Assembly: GCA_964247055.1 (NCBI GenBank)
Contig: OZ176052.1
Location: forward strand, 10,788,001-10,852,000
From: Paragordius varius
Lineage: Eukaryota > Nematomorpha
Direction: 5' to 3'
Length of the DNA stretch: 64,000 nucleotides
Shown: piece by piece, positions 13,643-25,760 of the stretch
How the letters are laid out: every line of letters begins with the position of its first letter
Position numbering within the stretch: the first letter of the stretch is position 1
Position numbers and translations under genes: made by a program
The notes under the pieces: model-generated
Seen by the model: only the letters and a program-made list of their open reading frames with translations
Database searches by the model: none
What the model was told of the DNA's origin: nothing

Positions 13643-15800
13643 TCTATATATTTATACAAATGAAAAATCGTGTCTTTGAGACAATTATCCGAAAAACGTG
13701 TTGAACAATTCGATTTCAAATATAATTTTTTACTTATTTATGATTGCGCCGAACATAGTCGGCTCGCTTTTTTAATTTAGGCCCTCTTTTTAAGTGTTCC
13801 CCCCTTAAAATGCCACTTTTTTCAAAAAAAACCAAGTCCTCATAAATAACTTTTTGAATCTATTTTTCGCCCAGGTATGAGACCGTAAAAATTTAATAAG
13901 GATTCCAAATATTCCCTGTTAAAAGGCGAAAATTTTGGTCATGCGTTTTTTTATATTGGCTGCTGCCCCATCATATCAAAATAGCGTGCCTTTGGGGCTA
14001 ATCAGACAACCTATCAGGCCATATGAGTTCAATAGGTGCTTAATATATTACCCGTAACAAGGCATATATTTAGGTGGTACGGTTTTTAAAATAACCGTTA
14101 ATTAGGCCCCTCTCACCCCGAAAAAGCGCCACCATAGAATAATTTTTAGTTTTGAGGCAATTTTTCCAAAAACTAATGAGAGCATATGGAATCAATCACA
14201 ATTACAGGTATTCTCCTAAAAAGGCAAAAATTTTAATCACGCGCTTGTTTGTATCAGCCTGTGGGTAGGGAGCTACCCGCCTAAAACTGCCCCAACATAT
14301 TGAAATTACGTTGTTTAGAAGTTAATTTAAAAACTTATTAGGCCATATAAGTGTAATAAGGGCCTCAAATATTACCCGTAAAAAGGCAAAAATTTAAGTC
14401 GAATGGTTTTTTCAAATTAGCCGTTAATTAGGCCCAATACGCCCTAAAAAATGCGCTATCATTTAGCTATTATTTGAAGCCATTCTTCCAAAAACAATTA
14501 AGAATACAAGGAATAAATGATTTCCATGTATTCCCCTATAAAGGCAAAATTATTTATCCAACGTCTTTTTATATTGGTCTCTGGATAGGGGGCTACCCGC
14601 CTACAACAACTTCACCATATCGATACAGCTTAACTTTGGAGGCAAATTTTAGAAAACTTATCAGGCCATATGAGTTCAAGGGCTTGAAATATTATCCGTA
14701 AAAAGGCAAAAATTGAAGTAGAGCGGTTTTATTATATTACCCCTTAAATAGGCCGTTACTCTGAAAAATGCGCCACCATAGATTTTTGGTTTTGAGCAAT
14801 TTTTTCGAAAATCCCACGAGAGCCTATGAAAACAATCATGATTCCAAGTATTAACCGAATTAAGGCAAAAACTTTAATTGAGCGTTTTTTTGTTTCGCCC
14901 CTGATTAGGGGGCTATCCGCGTAAAATTGCGTCATCATATCGATACAGCATGCCTTTGGAGCCATTTTTCAGAAAACCTAAGAGACTAATAGAAACATAT
15001 GGAATCCATGATAATTCCAGATATTCCCCATATAAAGGCAACGATTTTGCCCAACGCTTTTTTGATACCTGCCCCTGGGTTAGAAGCTACCCGCCAAAAA
15101 TAGCGGCACTATATGTAAAGTGCGTTGTTTTGGAGCTAATTTACAGAAATTTATGAAGCCATATGAGCTCATTAAAAGCTTGAAATAGACGTTTTATTAT
15201 TAGCCGTTAATTTAGGGCTTTTATGCCCTAAAAATACGCCATCATATAAGGATTTTTTCAAATTACCTAGTAGGCGATGGTATTAAAGAGGATGATTCTA
15301 AATATTAGCCCTAAAGGCATATAATTTAACTCATCGATATAGGTCTATGGGTATGGGTCTACCGGTTTAAAACTGACACGCCATACAAAAATGGGGTGGT
15401 TTTGGAGCTAATTTCAAAAAAATTTAAGGAACCTTACGAGTGTTAAACAAATTTCTGATTTGATTAACATTTCCTTTAAAAAGGGACCACAACTCATCCT
15501 TTTGATCCCAGCTGTGTGAACACAATTTCAAAATAAAACTTTTAATATGATTTCGACGAAAGTAAAATAAATCAATGATCGTTGAATGTTAACTTTATAA
15601 GGGACAGTTTAAATATGGCCAGTTTCGAGTAAACAATATTTGAGCCTATGCAAAAACCCATAAAAGAATAATTAAAGACATTCTTTTTATTAAATATGTT
15701 TTTTATTATTTTTTATCTCCATTACAACTATTTCTTGAAAATTATCTAAAATAATTATCGGTCAAACTACATCACAGCGAAGCGTGACAGGGCCAGCTAG
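13643..15800 (+). mobile_element. Non-autonomous Helitron carrying a satellite array (copy 1)
   Basis: Starts TCTATATATTTATA after an A and ends with a GC-rich hairpin (TCACAGC-GAA-GCGTGA, one bulge), eight bases, then CTAG before a T: the 5' TC / 3' hairpin-CTRR / A-T target rules of Helitrons. No Rep/helicase frame. About 13,780-15,460 is a tandem array with a roughly 320-bp unit made of two related half-units. Each unit has a GGGTAG....CTACCC hairpin and the phrases GGCCATATGAGTTCAA and AAAGGCAAAAATTTTA. Compared with copy 2, the 5' end lacks about 90 bp after the first 30 bases. Confidence 0.85.
13780..15460 (+). repeat. Satellite array inside Helitron copy 1
   Basis: CTACCCGCC-type anchors fall near 13,965 (partly deleted), 14,265, 14,590, 14,910, 15,085 and 15,355. 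Spacings are therefore about 300, 325, 320, 175 and 270 bp. The second half-unit family (ATTACCCGTAAAAAGGCAAA, then GCCGTTAATTAGGCCC) alternates with the first. Units are diverged by point changes and small deletions. Confidence 0.8.
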
Positions 15801-15810
15801 TATTTTTTAA

Positions 15811-16101
15811 AAAAGGATATTCCAACACAATGTCTTCGCGGGCCGCATTTTTAACAAAGGCTCGGCGTTACGCATTCGAAATATATACGGGCATTTATAA
15901 ATAATTTATTCGATTTTAGACATAAGACTGTGAAATACAAACACAATATAACAATTTTTTTAATTCCTATGTAATATACTCGTTCAGAATAATTGCGTAA
16001 GATATATGAATTTTAATAAAGTTTTGTGGGCATATTTTTGCATATGGATTTCCAATTTCGTGGGCCGCACAAATCTTGAAGGGCCACGTTGGCCACCCCT
16101 G
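15811..16101. mobile_element. hAT-like MITE inside the foldback element
   Basis: The right end GGCCACGTTGGCCACCCCTG is hAT-like; the left end is decayed (CCAACACAATG then TTCGCGGGCCGCAT). The interior matches the CA-intron copy. It lies just beyond the Helitron 3' end within the foldback interior. A third, interrupted copy is seen at about 17,850-18,000 and 18,530-18,590 (ends TGTACACCCCTG). Confidence 0.55.
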
Positions 16102-16570
16102 GACCAAATATATATTATATAAGTTAGGTAAAATTTATTGTTTAGGCAATGTGAAGTGTTAAATGACCTTTGAGATAAAAATGGTATATTTTTATAAATT
16201 TTATTATTTCATCCGTAACTATGTATTGCCGAAAATATTAATGCGAACCATCGATAAAATAAAAATATTATCTTAAAAATATCTCAAAAAAAATAAAATT
16301 TAAATAGAATAATAAGTCATTAATGATTTTGCACTGGATTATAATTGGAAAAATTGTCATTCAACAATTGTGTTTTTTAAAAAAAAATAATATCCCAATA
16401 TTACGCTGATAATGGTTAAAAGTTATTTATATATCTTGTTTTGATATTTATCATCAAAAATAAAACCTTTTTATTCACTGGGAAAACGTTTTTATTGATT
16501 GGGAAAATGCTTTATTGACTAGGAAAACGTTTCGATTTTCTGGTAAAGCGTTATTTTGACTGGGAAATGG

Positions 16571-19035
16571 TATAAATTAAATTAATTGGTTTTTTTAACC
16601 AGGGAAACCATTAAATACTATTTACTCAATTTTATCTTAAAAAATCATACGATTTTATTGGCGTTTTTTATTTAGTGGGTAGTCAAAAAATAGGAATATC
16701 TTGATACATTATAATACTAGTAAATGATATTCTTTAAAAACTAAAGGCCTAAATTGAAATTGATGCTTGTTTAATAATAATAAGCTCAAAAAATAGATAA
16801 ATTTTAGATTAAAATAGTTCAATCTCAACCTATTTCAGGGCCATTATTATTTTACTTTTTACAAAATTTTGGTTTTTTGAATTCCATGGTCAAATTCAAT
16901 TTGATTTTAAATAGAATGGAAAATTAGGACAATCAAACTGTTGAAAGTTTGTGTTTCTTATATTCTTTCTAAATTTTTGCCTCAAGCTATATAAGAATTA
17001 TCAACTCATCTTGGATAATATTTTTTATATTTTTCGGTGCATCAATGTTATGACGTAAAAAATAATCCATTTCAAAAGTGTGCAGTTATTAAGATTGATA
17101 GACCATATAAAATTTATCCAAAATTTTTTGCCTGGCAATAATTTGACAGCATTAAATGAGTGCATGAGCTAAATGATAACCCTTTGCTGTTTTTCTCCTA
17201 ATTATGTAATTAATGCTTCACTTCAATCGTGTTGTGAAGCTGTCCCAATTTTTATTAATAATAAACTGTATAAAAATTAATTTTTACTTAATACATGAGC
17301 ACAATTTTCAATTGTTTTATTTAAAATAACTCTCAAAACATTAGTAAATTTAAAAGATTATTCTTTGCATAAAAAATTACCAATAAAAAGGTGAAAAGGT
17401 CCTAAAGTGTTAAATTTTAACCCAAACAACTTTCAAAACAGGTGATTGTTTAATAGTTTGACCTCTGGTGTAGAAAACCCAGAATGTCATCACGGACCAA
17501 ATAAATAAAATGTACGAATAAAAAAGTAAATAATTAACATCAGAAGCTCACATCATCAGCAATTTTTTATATTTGATATTAAGGTGAGCTTTAGGTTCGA
17601 AAGTTTGGAACTTCCAATTTTGGGCTTTACATATAAAACTCAAAATATGGCTTTTTTACATAGAGGAACAACGTTTGATAACTTGATTTTAACCAGAACC
17701 ATTAAAACAGTAATAATCTATAATTTTGAATATCAGGGCTAAACTAGGCCATAATGTAAGCGTCTACATAAAAAAAATGTAAAAGTTTTTCAACAATTTG
17801 GTGGCATATTTTTAAATTAGACCCAATATCATAGATCAAGTCTACATAAATGGTTTGTAGACCGCATATTTGATTCAATCAGGCAGCGCCATTTTAAAAA
17901 AATGGGCATTTATTAAAAATTCATTATATTTAACACATAAAGACTGTAAAATGCAAGATAGCAATTTTTCTAGTTCCTCACAATTGGATAGAATAATTTA
18001 GAAAAATTGCTTAAGTCATTTTTGGGGGTTATATATCCCAGAGCGATTTATTTAAACATTCCAAAATTTCTGGCATTAGGCCGATACAAAAAATATGCTT
18101 ATAGTTTTTTAGGCGCATTATACAAAAAACATTTTTTGAAAAAATGTAAAATTGTAAAAATTTCTCATGTCAAATGCCCACATTATTTTGTTCATAAATT
18201 TAAATCGTTAATGCAACAGGAAAATAATTGTATATTATAATTTGAAAACGTAAATAATTAACTTTGAAAAGTTCAGGCGCAGAAAATAATTCATATATCT
18301 TAAAAAGCTTTTCGTTTTAATCGTGTTTTAAAGCTGTCACAATTTTAGTCTTTAGAAGTCATAAAACTATAATTATTTTTAAACTATAATAACTTCCAGA
18401 ATTGTAGTTTATTTACGAAAGTGAGTTATGGGATATCAAACTACCCCAAAATGTATACCAAGACAAAAAAAATAATGAAGCACTAAAAAATTATTTTAAA
18501 TGAGAATTTGTCAGCATATTTTTGCGAAATATGCAAAATTTTTCGCGGGCCACAAAAGTCACGGATGACCGCTTGTTGTACACCCCTGTTATAGATTAAT
18601 GATACTCAAACCGCGGCTCACGTGGCAAAGGCGGTTAAAATAGCATTTATAGCCTTTTTTATATACGTATTTGGAGTTTAAAGATCTGCAAATAAGTCGA
18701 ACAGCTGCGAAATTTATCGCTATTACATGGTGCACGTCCTTTGGGACAAGATACATTTTTTTCAGCCCTTAAAAATTTTTGGTATATGTCACTAAATGAA
18801 ATATTATGGTCCTACGGCAGAAAACTATCCCACATGATAAAAAGGGTTTAAATTTGCCATCGGAAATTTTAAGGGCTTAATAACAAAATTTGGTTTATAC
18901 GTTTAAATTACTTGTTTATAATGATCAAAAAGATAAATCTTTCTTTAAATCTTTTATTTTTTTTGCAAGTCCATAATTTTGATACTAAATCATATAAACT
19001 GTAATATTATATTAAGAGTTCGAGAAACCTCCCAT
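16571..19035. other. Gene-free repeat stretch upstream of DCXR
   Basis: Holds an R1-family copy (about 18,015-18,290, CCCAGAGCGATTT) inserted in a decayed hAT-like MITE, and a second hAT-like tip CCGCGGCTCACGTGG near 18,612. No coding region is supported before the DCXR start; the DCXR promoter must lie at the right end but shows no recognisable motif. Confidence 0.45.
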
Positions 19036-21271
19036 ATGGAACTTGATTTCTCTGGTAAATCTGCCCTTATTACAGGTGCTGGGCGGGGAATTGGAAAAGA
19101 AATCGCCAAAGCCCTTAGTAAATGTAACGCAACAGTATATGCCTTATCTAAAACAGAATCTAATTTAAAAGATTTGTCCAAAGAGGTATAAATAATAATA
19201 AATTAGGATCCAAAAATTAAAACTATTGTTTGTGACGTGACCAATTGGCAGGATACATCCAGTAAAATTGAAAAAATCAGTCCTGTGCAATTGCTTGTCA
19301 ACAATGCTGGAATAGCAATATTACAACCATTTCTTGAGATTGATAAGAATTCAATTATTACGTTTACTTTTTTTTATATAATTTTGTAAGTCAATTCGAT
19401 GTTAACTTTAATGCCGTTGTCAATGTTAGTCAAGTAAGTCTCCTAAATATTTAGGCTGTGGTTCATCATCTTTTAAGAGATGGTAAAGTTGGCAGAAATT
19501 TAGGTTCCATTGTAAACATATCGTCTCAGGCATCTTTAGTTGCTACACAAAATCATACAATATACAGTGCAACCAAAGGAGCATTGGATGCTTTTACGCG
19601 CTCATTGGCACTTGAACTTGGGCCAAAAGGGGTATTTATCTCAGTGTTATATTGACTATGTATATTTACGCATCTAAAAATTTAGTTTGCATAAATTCAA
19701 CATCTGCTTGGAAAAATATATGTTAACTTTTAGATTCAACACATTCATCTCATTCCAATTCTTGGGGTCTTTGGAGGCTTCACTATTTAAAATCAACAAA
19801 TACTTCTAAAAAATTTGAATTGCAAAATTTTGGTTTTTTATAACATTGATGCACGGAAATATAAAAAAAGATTCATTTAAAAAACGTCATTTTATGGATA
19901 AATCCTAAAGTAAAAAGTTTTTCGACATGTGTCATTAGTATAAAAATGATTTTAAATAAAAAATTCTGTTTGTATCAATGCCATATGAAATTTAATTAAT
20001 AATGTATTTAATTTTAGTGTTAAAATCAAATTTTGTAAAAATGTTGCAAAATAAAAATGGCGTTGGAGTAGTTTGATGTGAAATTTTTTTTAAAACTAAA
20101 TTTTATTTAGATATTTTGACTTATTTATATAAATTTAAATAGGATAGGAGCATGAATTTAAATTAAACCGTTTCTTTTAGTAGTTTTTAAAATTATCAAA
20201 TTATATATGATTCGGGGTCCCTAGATACCACAATTTGAATAAAATTAAAAGGTTAGTATTAACAGTAAGCTTTTATATAATAAGGTCGATTTTGGGTGAG
20301 TTTGATTAATTTAAATGTTAAGTCAACTACTTTTATGGGTGTGCCCTATTAATTGAATTTTGATATCTGAAGAAACTCGTTTCTAAATGTTGATTACAGT
20401 CAAAAATACCTTTTTAAAATTATTGCCATATTATTTCAAGGATAAACGGATTTTTGAACAACTTAAATTTAAAAGAGAGTGTGAAGCTTATATGCCAGAA
20501 AAAATAATTTAAGCATAAATTTTCTCCATATAATGGAAAAATAGATGTAGCTATCTCATAACTCCTTGCCACAAATTATTTTATTTAGCTTGTAAAAGGT
20601 TAAAACTCATTCTATGAAATGTTAAACTTCTATAAAAAACATTTGTTAAAAATGCAATTAATTATGATTTAGTAAATTAATTATTTATATATTCATTTGA
20701 CCCCCAATTTTTTTGCATTGTGAAGTATTACTTACTTTATCTAATAACTTGAGTCCGACTAAACTTAAACGGATTTAAAAATTTGATATACTACCACATA
20801 TCGATTCTGGAATTACAAATTTACATATTAAAAAAGAATCGAAATTTTTAACTTAAATTGTATAAAATTCATCTTTTATTTTGCCTAGATTAGAGTTAAT
20901 TCAGTAAATCCTACTGTAGTTATGACTGATATGGGAAAAGCTAATTGGGATTCTTCTAATCCTTTGACGGAAAAAATGCAAAACAGTATTCCATTAAAAA
21001 GATTTGCTGGTATATTTAGAATGAATATTTATGGTAAATATGGATAAAAAAATTATTCAAAAAATTGAATTTATCGCATCTTAGCCAAATTTACTACTAT
21101 ACATTTTAAATTATGAGAAATAACTTGACATATTTGTAAAACATTATTTTATTTTATGGTTTTTTAGACGTTGAAGAAATAGTAAATGCTGTTTTGTTTT
21201 TGCTCAGTGATAAAGCGAGTATTATAAACGGTGTTAGTTTACCATTAGATGGCGGTTTTACTATCCAATGA
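19036..21271 (+). CDS. DCXR: Dicarbonyl/L-xylulose reductase
   Basis: 249-aa short-chain dehydrogenase/reductase reducing L-xylulose and alpha-dicarbonyls with NADPH. Exons: 19036..19185, 19207..19361, 19391..19433, 19455..19631, 20889..21009, 21168..21271 (stop TGA). Introns are 21, 29, 21, 1,257 and 158 nt; phases close. [20 protein letters not shown] carries the TGxxxGxG nucleotide-binding motif (residues 13-20). LLVNNAG is at 79-85, the catalytic Ser is in NISS (139/140), and Tyr153-Lys157 form [21 protein letters not shown] and LPLDGGF match DCXR specifically. Human DCXR is 244 aa. Intron 4 contains an R2 MITE. AATAAA lies at 21306, 35 nt after the stop. Family identity is secure. Confidence 0.94.
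19730..20250 (+). repeat. R2-family MITE in DCXR intron 4
   Basis: Begins with the diverged left end (CAACACATTCATCTCA, then CTTGGGGTC), passes GCACGGAAATATAAAA and GTAGTTTGATGTGAA, and ends GATACCACAATTTGAAT. Same order and orientation as the complete R2 copy at 61,971-62,514. Confidence 0.6.
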
Positions 21272-23173
21272 AATAGCGTTTTAATTTTATTTATATTGAT
21301 ATTTTAATAAATATATCACAAACTATAATTGCATATAAACCATTATTTTTTGTATTTATTTAACAAGCAACAATATATGTTAAATCGAATTCAAATTTGG
21401 TAATTGTTGACATTTGAAAATTGTTCGGTAGATTTTTTTCTTTTATGAAGAATAGTTAAAATATATGCAAAAAGGCGTGGAACCGATGTACAATATGTTT
21501 TACTAAGTTTTGAATCTCAAAACCGCAAAATTTTTCAATCTGTTATTACAATATTATAGACTTTAATAATAGCAAAATAAAATGGTGTAGATTTTATATT
21601 TTTATGGGCCAGCGATAAAATTATACCAAAGTTTTAATTTAATTGTATTGAAGATTTATGTATTTCACAAAAAGTTTTAGATTTTGCCCTATTTCAAGTT
21701 CTACAGTCGATTTAGGTCTCCTAAATTTATTTGGAAATTTTAGCTTTAATTTTATTCAGCGGCCAAATGCTGTAATGATTATACAATTAATATAACGCAG
21801 CGTCCACAAAAAAATAACATGATAAAATATTTATATTCTGATAGGAAAATGTATCAGGATTATCATGGTCTTTTTGTTTTGGCCATTACGAGTGATTTAA
21901 GAATATTTAAAATTTGTGGTAAGTGCTCCATATCAGAAAATGGAAAAATTTGTGCATTTTAAATAAACTTTTGAGGCTTCATTCCAAAAAATACTAATAA
22001 TATATATATGAAAAAACAAAACATCATTTCTAAAAATTTTGAATTTTTAGATGCGGGCTTCAAAAGTACCAATGTTTTTCTTCTCTGTGCTTATCCTCTT
22101 GAAATAAAGGCAAAAATACCAGCATTGCGCAATAAAAATTTGTAATCAATGCTAATTTTGGTATCAAAATATTTTTTTTAAAAAATGCATGCCTTTTTTC
22201 AAAAATTTAATTTTTAACTAAATTTTGTTTAAGCGTATCTCATACTATTTTGAGACATGATGGAAACCTAAAAACGCTCTAAGATATTATAAAAAAACTT
22301 TTTCTTTAAAATTCGATTATGCTAAACATTTCTCTCAAAATTTTGATTGAAATTCGTTTTCAAATTTATGTCAAATATATTGTTTTTTTGCAAAAATTCA
22401 CCAAACTAATTTTGGACGTAGTGTAATCTATAGACATAAAGGACTATAAAAAACATATTTTTAATCGTTTTATGCGATCAACTGCTTAATAGAGAATCAA
22501 TATGCTTTCCAAAAAATCTTAAAATAAATTCAAAGGTGAACCAAATCGATATAATGGTACTCATATTAGTGTCATCCAATTATAAAAATATACAAAGTTT
22601 TCCGGTTTCATTTTTAAATACCATTTAGAAACTTTTTACGAAATTAGGATACTTACAATAACTGTCCGCCGTTCGGTAAAAATATATACAAGTTATATTA
22701 GTAGTTAACCTCCTACTTAATTATATTATGCCAAAATAAAATGTAAATTTTAAATAAAAACCGAATGAAAATCATTCGACCTACTATTTTATTCTCAATA
22801 ATATTTTTAAAGATGAACTATCCTGACTGGTTTTTTAATATGTGGAACCAAAGCTTTATAGAAATTTGACTCGGAAACGAAATCGAAAACGGTCATTTTC
22901 CACAAACTAATTGCGATTTATGAAATCATATGAGTTTATTACAAAAAATAATTTTATGTGATGATTTAGGCATAAATTTGTAGGGTGCTTCCCATATTTT
23001 TTTATATGTTAAAACCCGTTCATGTCAGAGTGCAAAATTTAGGTAGATAATTGCTTAAGTCGAGTTCTAACTCTTGAAAATTAAAATAAATAGTTTATTT
23101 TGTCTTTCCCATGCTATTTCTTTTAAAATTTTTATACATTTACCAAATTCCTTCTTTACATTGTCCAACCATC
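21272..23173. other. Gene-free repeat stretch
   Basis: The main content is a copy of repeat family R3 (about 21,925-22,440; GGCTTCATTCCAAAAAATA, then a GATGCGGGCTTCAAAAGT block). It recurs in the same orientation at about 24,120-24,600. No coding region supported. Confidence 0.5.
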
Positions 23174-23304
23174 TTAACATTTCGATTCGAATTGGGGTAT
23201 CTAAATAGCCCAGACTAATAGTATTTTTAAAAAAACTACTGAAGGAACGGTCTTGATTTAAATTTTTGCTTCTATTTAATAAAAATTCTATAAAAAAGTC
23301 AAAA

Positions 23305-23991
23305 TCTATATATTTATAAAAATGGAAAATGCTGGCTTTGTGATCTGGTACAGGAAAACCGGTAGACCCAATCAAATCCAAATATCGAAAAAATATAATC
23401 ATTAATGAATGCCCCGACAATAGCTTCGCCCTTTTTTTGAAATAGGCCCCCAGTTCGGGCCCACCCCGTATGAAAAACGGGTTTTTTTTGAAAAACGTGT
23501 TGGACCATTCAATTTCAAATATGATTTTTGTTTACTTATTTTCGATTGCGCCGAACATAGTCGAGTCACTTTTTTGATTTAGGCCCTCTTTTTACCCGCT
23601 CCCCCCGTAAAATTCCATTTTTTTCAAAAAACAAAGTCCACAAAAATGATTTTTTAAATCGATTTTTTGCCCTAGGTATGAGACCGTAAAAATTCAATAA
23701 AGATTCCACGTATTCCCTGTTAAAAGGCAAAAATTTTAGTCTACCGTTTATTTGATGATAGATGCTGAGTAAGGAGTATCTATCATATGTATAGCATGTT
23801 AAAAGATATATGGATATTAATACATTATTTATGGTAATCTATATATTTATAAAAATGGAAAATGCTGGCTTTGTGATCTGGTACAGGAAAACCGGTAGAC
23901 CCAATCAAATCCAAACTTCGAACCCCCCCTCTCCCCCCCAGAAGTCCGAAGGACTTCCTCGGGCTGCGTAGCAGCACGAGATTCACGCTAG
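23305..23991 (+). mobile_element. Compound Helitron with two 5' ends and one 3' end
   Basis: The 5' end TCTATATATTTATAAAAATG at 23305 begins a truncated relative of the satellite Helitrons (to about 23,755, same leader and first array half-unit). It is followed by about 80 bp of unplaced sequence and a second identical 5' end at 23838. The only 3' terminus is CTAG at 23988-23991. Flanks are A and T. The outer limits coincide exactly with the break in the host MITE. Confidence 0.75.
23838..23991 (+). mobile_element. 154-bp mini-Helitron
   Basis: 5' TCTATATATTTATAAAAATG, then the shared 80-bp leader (GCTGGCTTTGTGATCTGG). Next come a poly-C tract, a perfect 7-bp hairpin GAAGTCC-GAA-GGACTTC, and a second hairpin (CTCGGGCTGC-GTA-GCAGCACGAG, one mismatch), ending ATTCACGCTAG before T. 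Its 3' end differs from that of the satellite Helitrons, so it is a distinct 3' family sharing the 5' end. Confidence 0.85.
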
Positions 23992-24015
23992 TATCTAAAT
24001 AAATATTGTTTTCAT

Positions 24016-25760
24016 ATGGGGTATATAAAATATTTTCATGGTCCAACGCATATATTCCGATAGATTAATGTATAAAGTAATCATGTTGCTTTTATTTTAA
24101 GCTATAGAAACTCATTTTAATTACACTTTTGTGCTAATTGCTCCATATACAACAATCGCAAAGAGCACAGATTAAGCTAAATCAAGCGTTGGTGAAAGTT
24201 GGATGCTTCATTCCAAAAAATATCGTTAAAATATAATAAAAACTCCATTTAAAACGGAAAAATAATTATTATATAATTTTTTAGATATGGGCTCCGAAAG
24301 TCTCATTTCAAAAATGGGCTTCTTTCTTGAAAATAAATGCAAAAATGCCGAGATTGGTGATAAAAAAATTGCAATCTCGAGTCTCACACCAAAAAGTTAT
24401 ATTTAAAAAAATTCATACTTGGCTCAAATGATAAATTTTTAGCAGAATTTTTGAAGCGTATGAATGGTAGCTAGAAACGTTATAAAAAACACAATAATAA
24501 AATAAATACTTTTTATAAGTTTGATGATGCTGAACATTTCTTTCACATCAGATTTTTGGTTAAAAAATTTTTCGTCTTATAAATAAAGTTTTTCGCAAAT
24601 AATCTACTTAAATTTGAATTTCAACACGACCAGAATTTTACCCAAAAATAACCGGCGGGCCGCATATAAATTTTTTTTATTTTCTTTACTACTTATTCCG
24701 TTTTATAGTTATAAAAAATTTAGCTCATATAATTAAATTATGTTTCAGTGTATTGTTATCATGATCTAAAACTGTTTGATTACCATGGATATTCTAAATT
24801 ATATTTCCTCATCAAAAGTGGGGCCTTATCAGTGGTAAGTCTAAGGTGTGATCATATAGTCGAGGTCCACTTTTTGCATTATTGTAAAAAAAACTTCTCC
24901 AAAGATTGTGATTTTTAGTTTTAATGTTGAATTCTGCCATGGTTGCATTAAAAATCGATTTACAAATGCGATCATTTTCCAACTTTTATCTAGGGGTGTG
25001 AAGGTCAACCTTAAAAAATCCGACGAACTGATAATAAACAAAACGCCTTCGAACTCTGGATGTGGAGAAAACTCCTGAAAAATAAAATGGACGGACAAAA
25101 TAACTAACAACACAATTTTAAATAAAATCAATCCCGATATGTCACTGTTTGGAATGTCCATCCGCAGCAGACTATCCTATTGTGGCCACATTCATCTAAT
25201 TCACTGGTAAAATCCTTGATGTTGGCAATCATTTTAATTTTGCCAAAAAGTATCATTTCATTTGCGCTTCATAATAAAAGACCCATAATTTTTGTGGTAT
25301 AAAAGTATTGTACTCATATATAAAATCATTGTTGCGATGTATGTATTCTGCACTTTCCTTAAGGAAGGTGTTATATAGTTATTTTTTTGCTTACGACGGC
25401 AATTTTTTTTTGTGAGGATAAATCGTATAAAATAAACTGCTTTTGGTTGGCATATGCTAATTTTATTCTAAATTTATCAAACAAATTTTTAATTAAAAAC
25501 ATTTTACTCTATTATTTCAACCTTGTCTAAAAAGTTTTTGTTGCTCATTTTCAAAAAGACAATTTTTATGCAATTTTTATTGATCGCTATGGTGTTAAAA
25601 ATGAATGATTCTTTTATTTTATATTATAACCCAAATAACATAAAATTAAATGAAATCCGAAAAAATATAAAACATTTTTAACAAGAGTTATGTCTAAATT
25701 GATTTTATGGTGGCGAAAATTGAGCGATGCATTTAAAAAGAAACAATTTTTATTAAATTA
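24016..25760. other. Repeat stretch with second R3 copy
   Basis: R3 copy at about 24,120-24,600. A hAT-like scrap (CCGGCGGGCCGCAT) lies at about 24,652. A decayed thioredoxin-like frame is described separately. Otherwise AT-rich with no recognisable gene. Confidence 0.5.
24841..25256 (-). pseudogene. Possible thioredoxin-like remnant
   Basis: On the minus strand, MIANIKDFTSELDECGHNRI (from 25232) resembles a thioredoxin N-terminus. Further downstream, in other frames, GFFKVDL and MAEFNIKT resemble the strand before the mid-protein Asp and the segment before the cis-Pro loop. No WCGPC active site can be read, and frames shift between pieces. One 106-codon frame (25161..24841) covers most of the region. 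It could be a decayed retro- or duplicated gene, or a chance resemblance. Low confidence. Confidence 0.25.

Larger units (their letters stand above)
13156..16570. mobile_element. Foldback element with about 400-bp inverted arms, host to nested insertions
   Basis: The left arm 13156-13562 and right arm 16169-16570 are inverted copies, both running from CCATTTCCCAGTC to CCATTTTTATCTCAAA. The outer part of each arm is a degenerate 20-24-bp minisatellite (TTTTCCCAGTCAATAAAAAC, about five units). Leaving out the nested Helitron (13643-15800) and a hAT-like MITE, only about 150 bp of unique interior remains, so this is a foldback-type non-autonomous DNA element. No transposase and no certain target duplication were seen, so the superfamily is open. 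Confidence 0.7.
23174..24015 (-). repeat. R2-family MITE half, split by a Helitron
   Basis: 23174 onward reads TTAACATTTCGATTCGAATT in the reverse R2 sense and runs to ...AAAGTCAAAA at 23304. The R2 sequence resumes at 23992 as TATCTAAATAAATATTG. Joining the two across the insert restores the family order found in other copies. Confidence 0.65.

Noticed and set aside
13780-15460. Array read as a CRISPR-like or coding repeat
   Set aside because: Units are about 320 bp, diverged, without spacers, and lie inside a Helitron; short open frames within are not kept between units.
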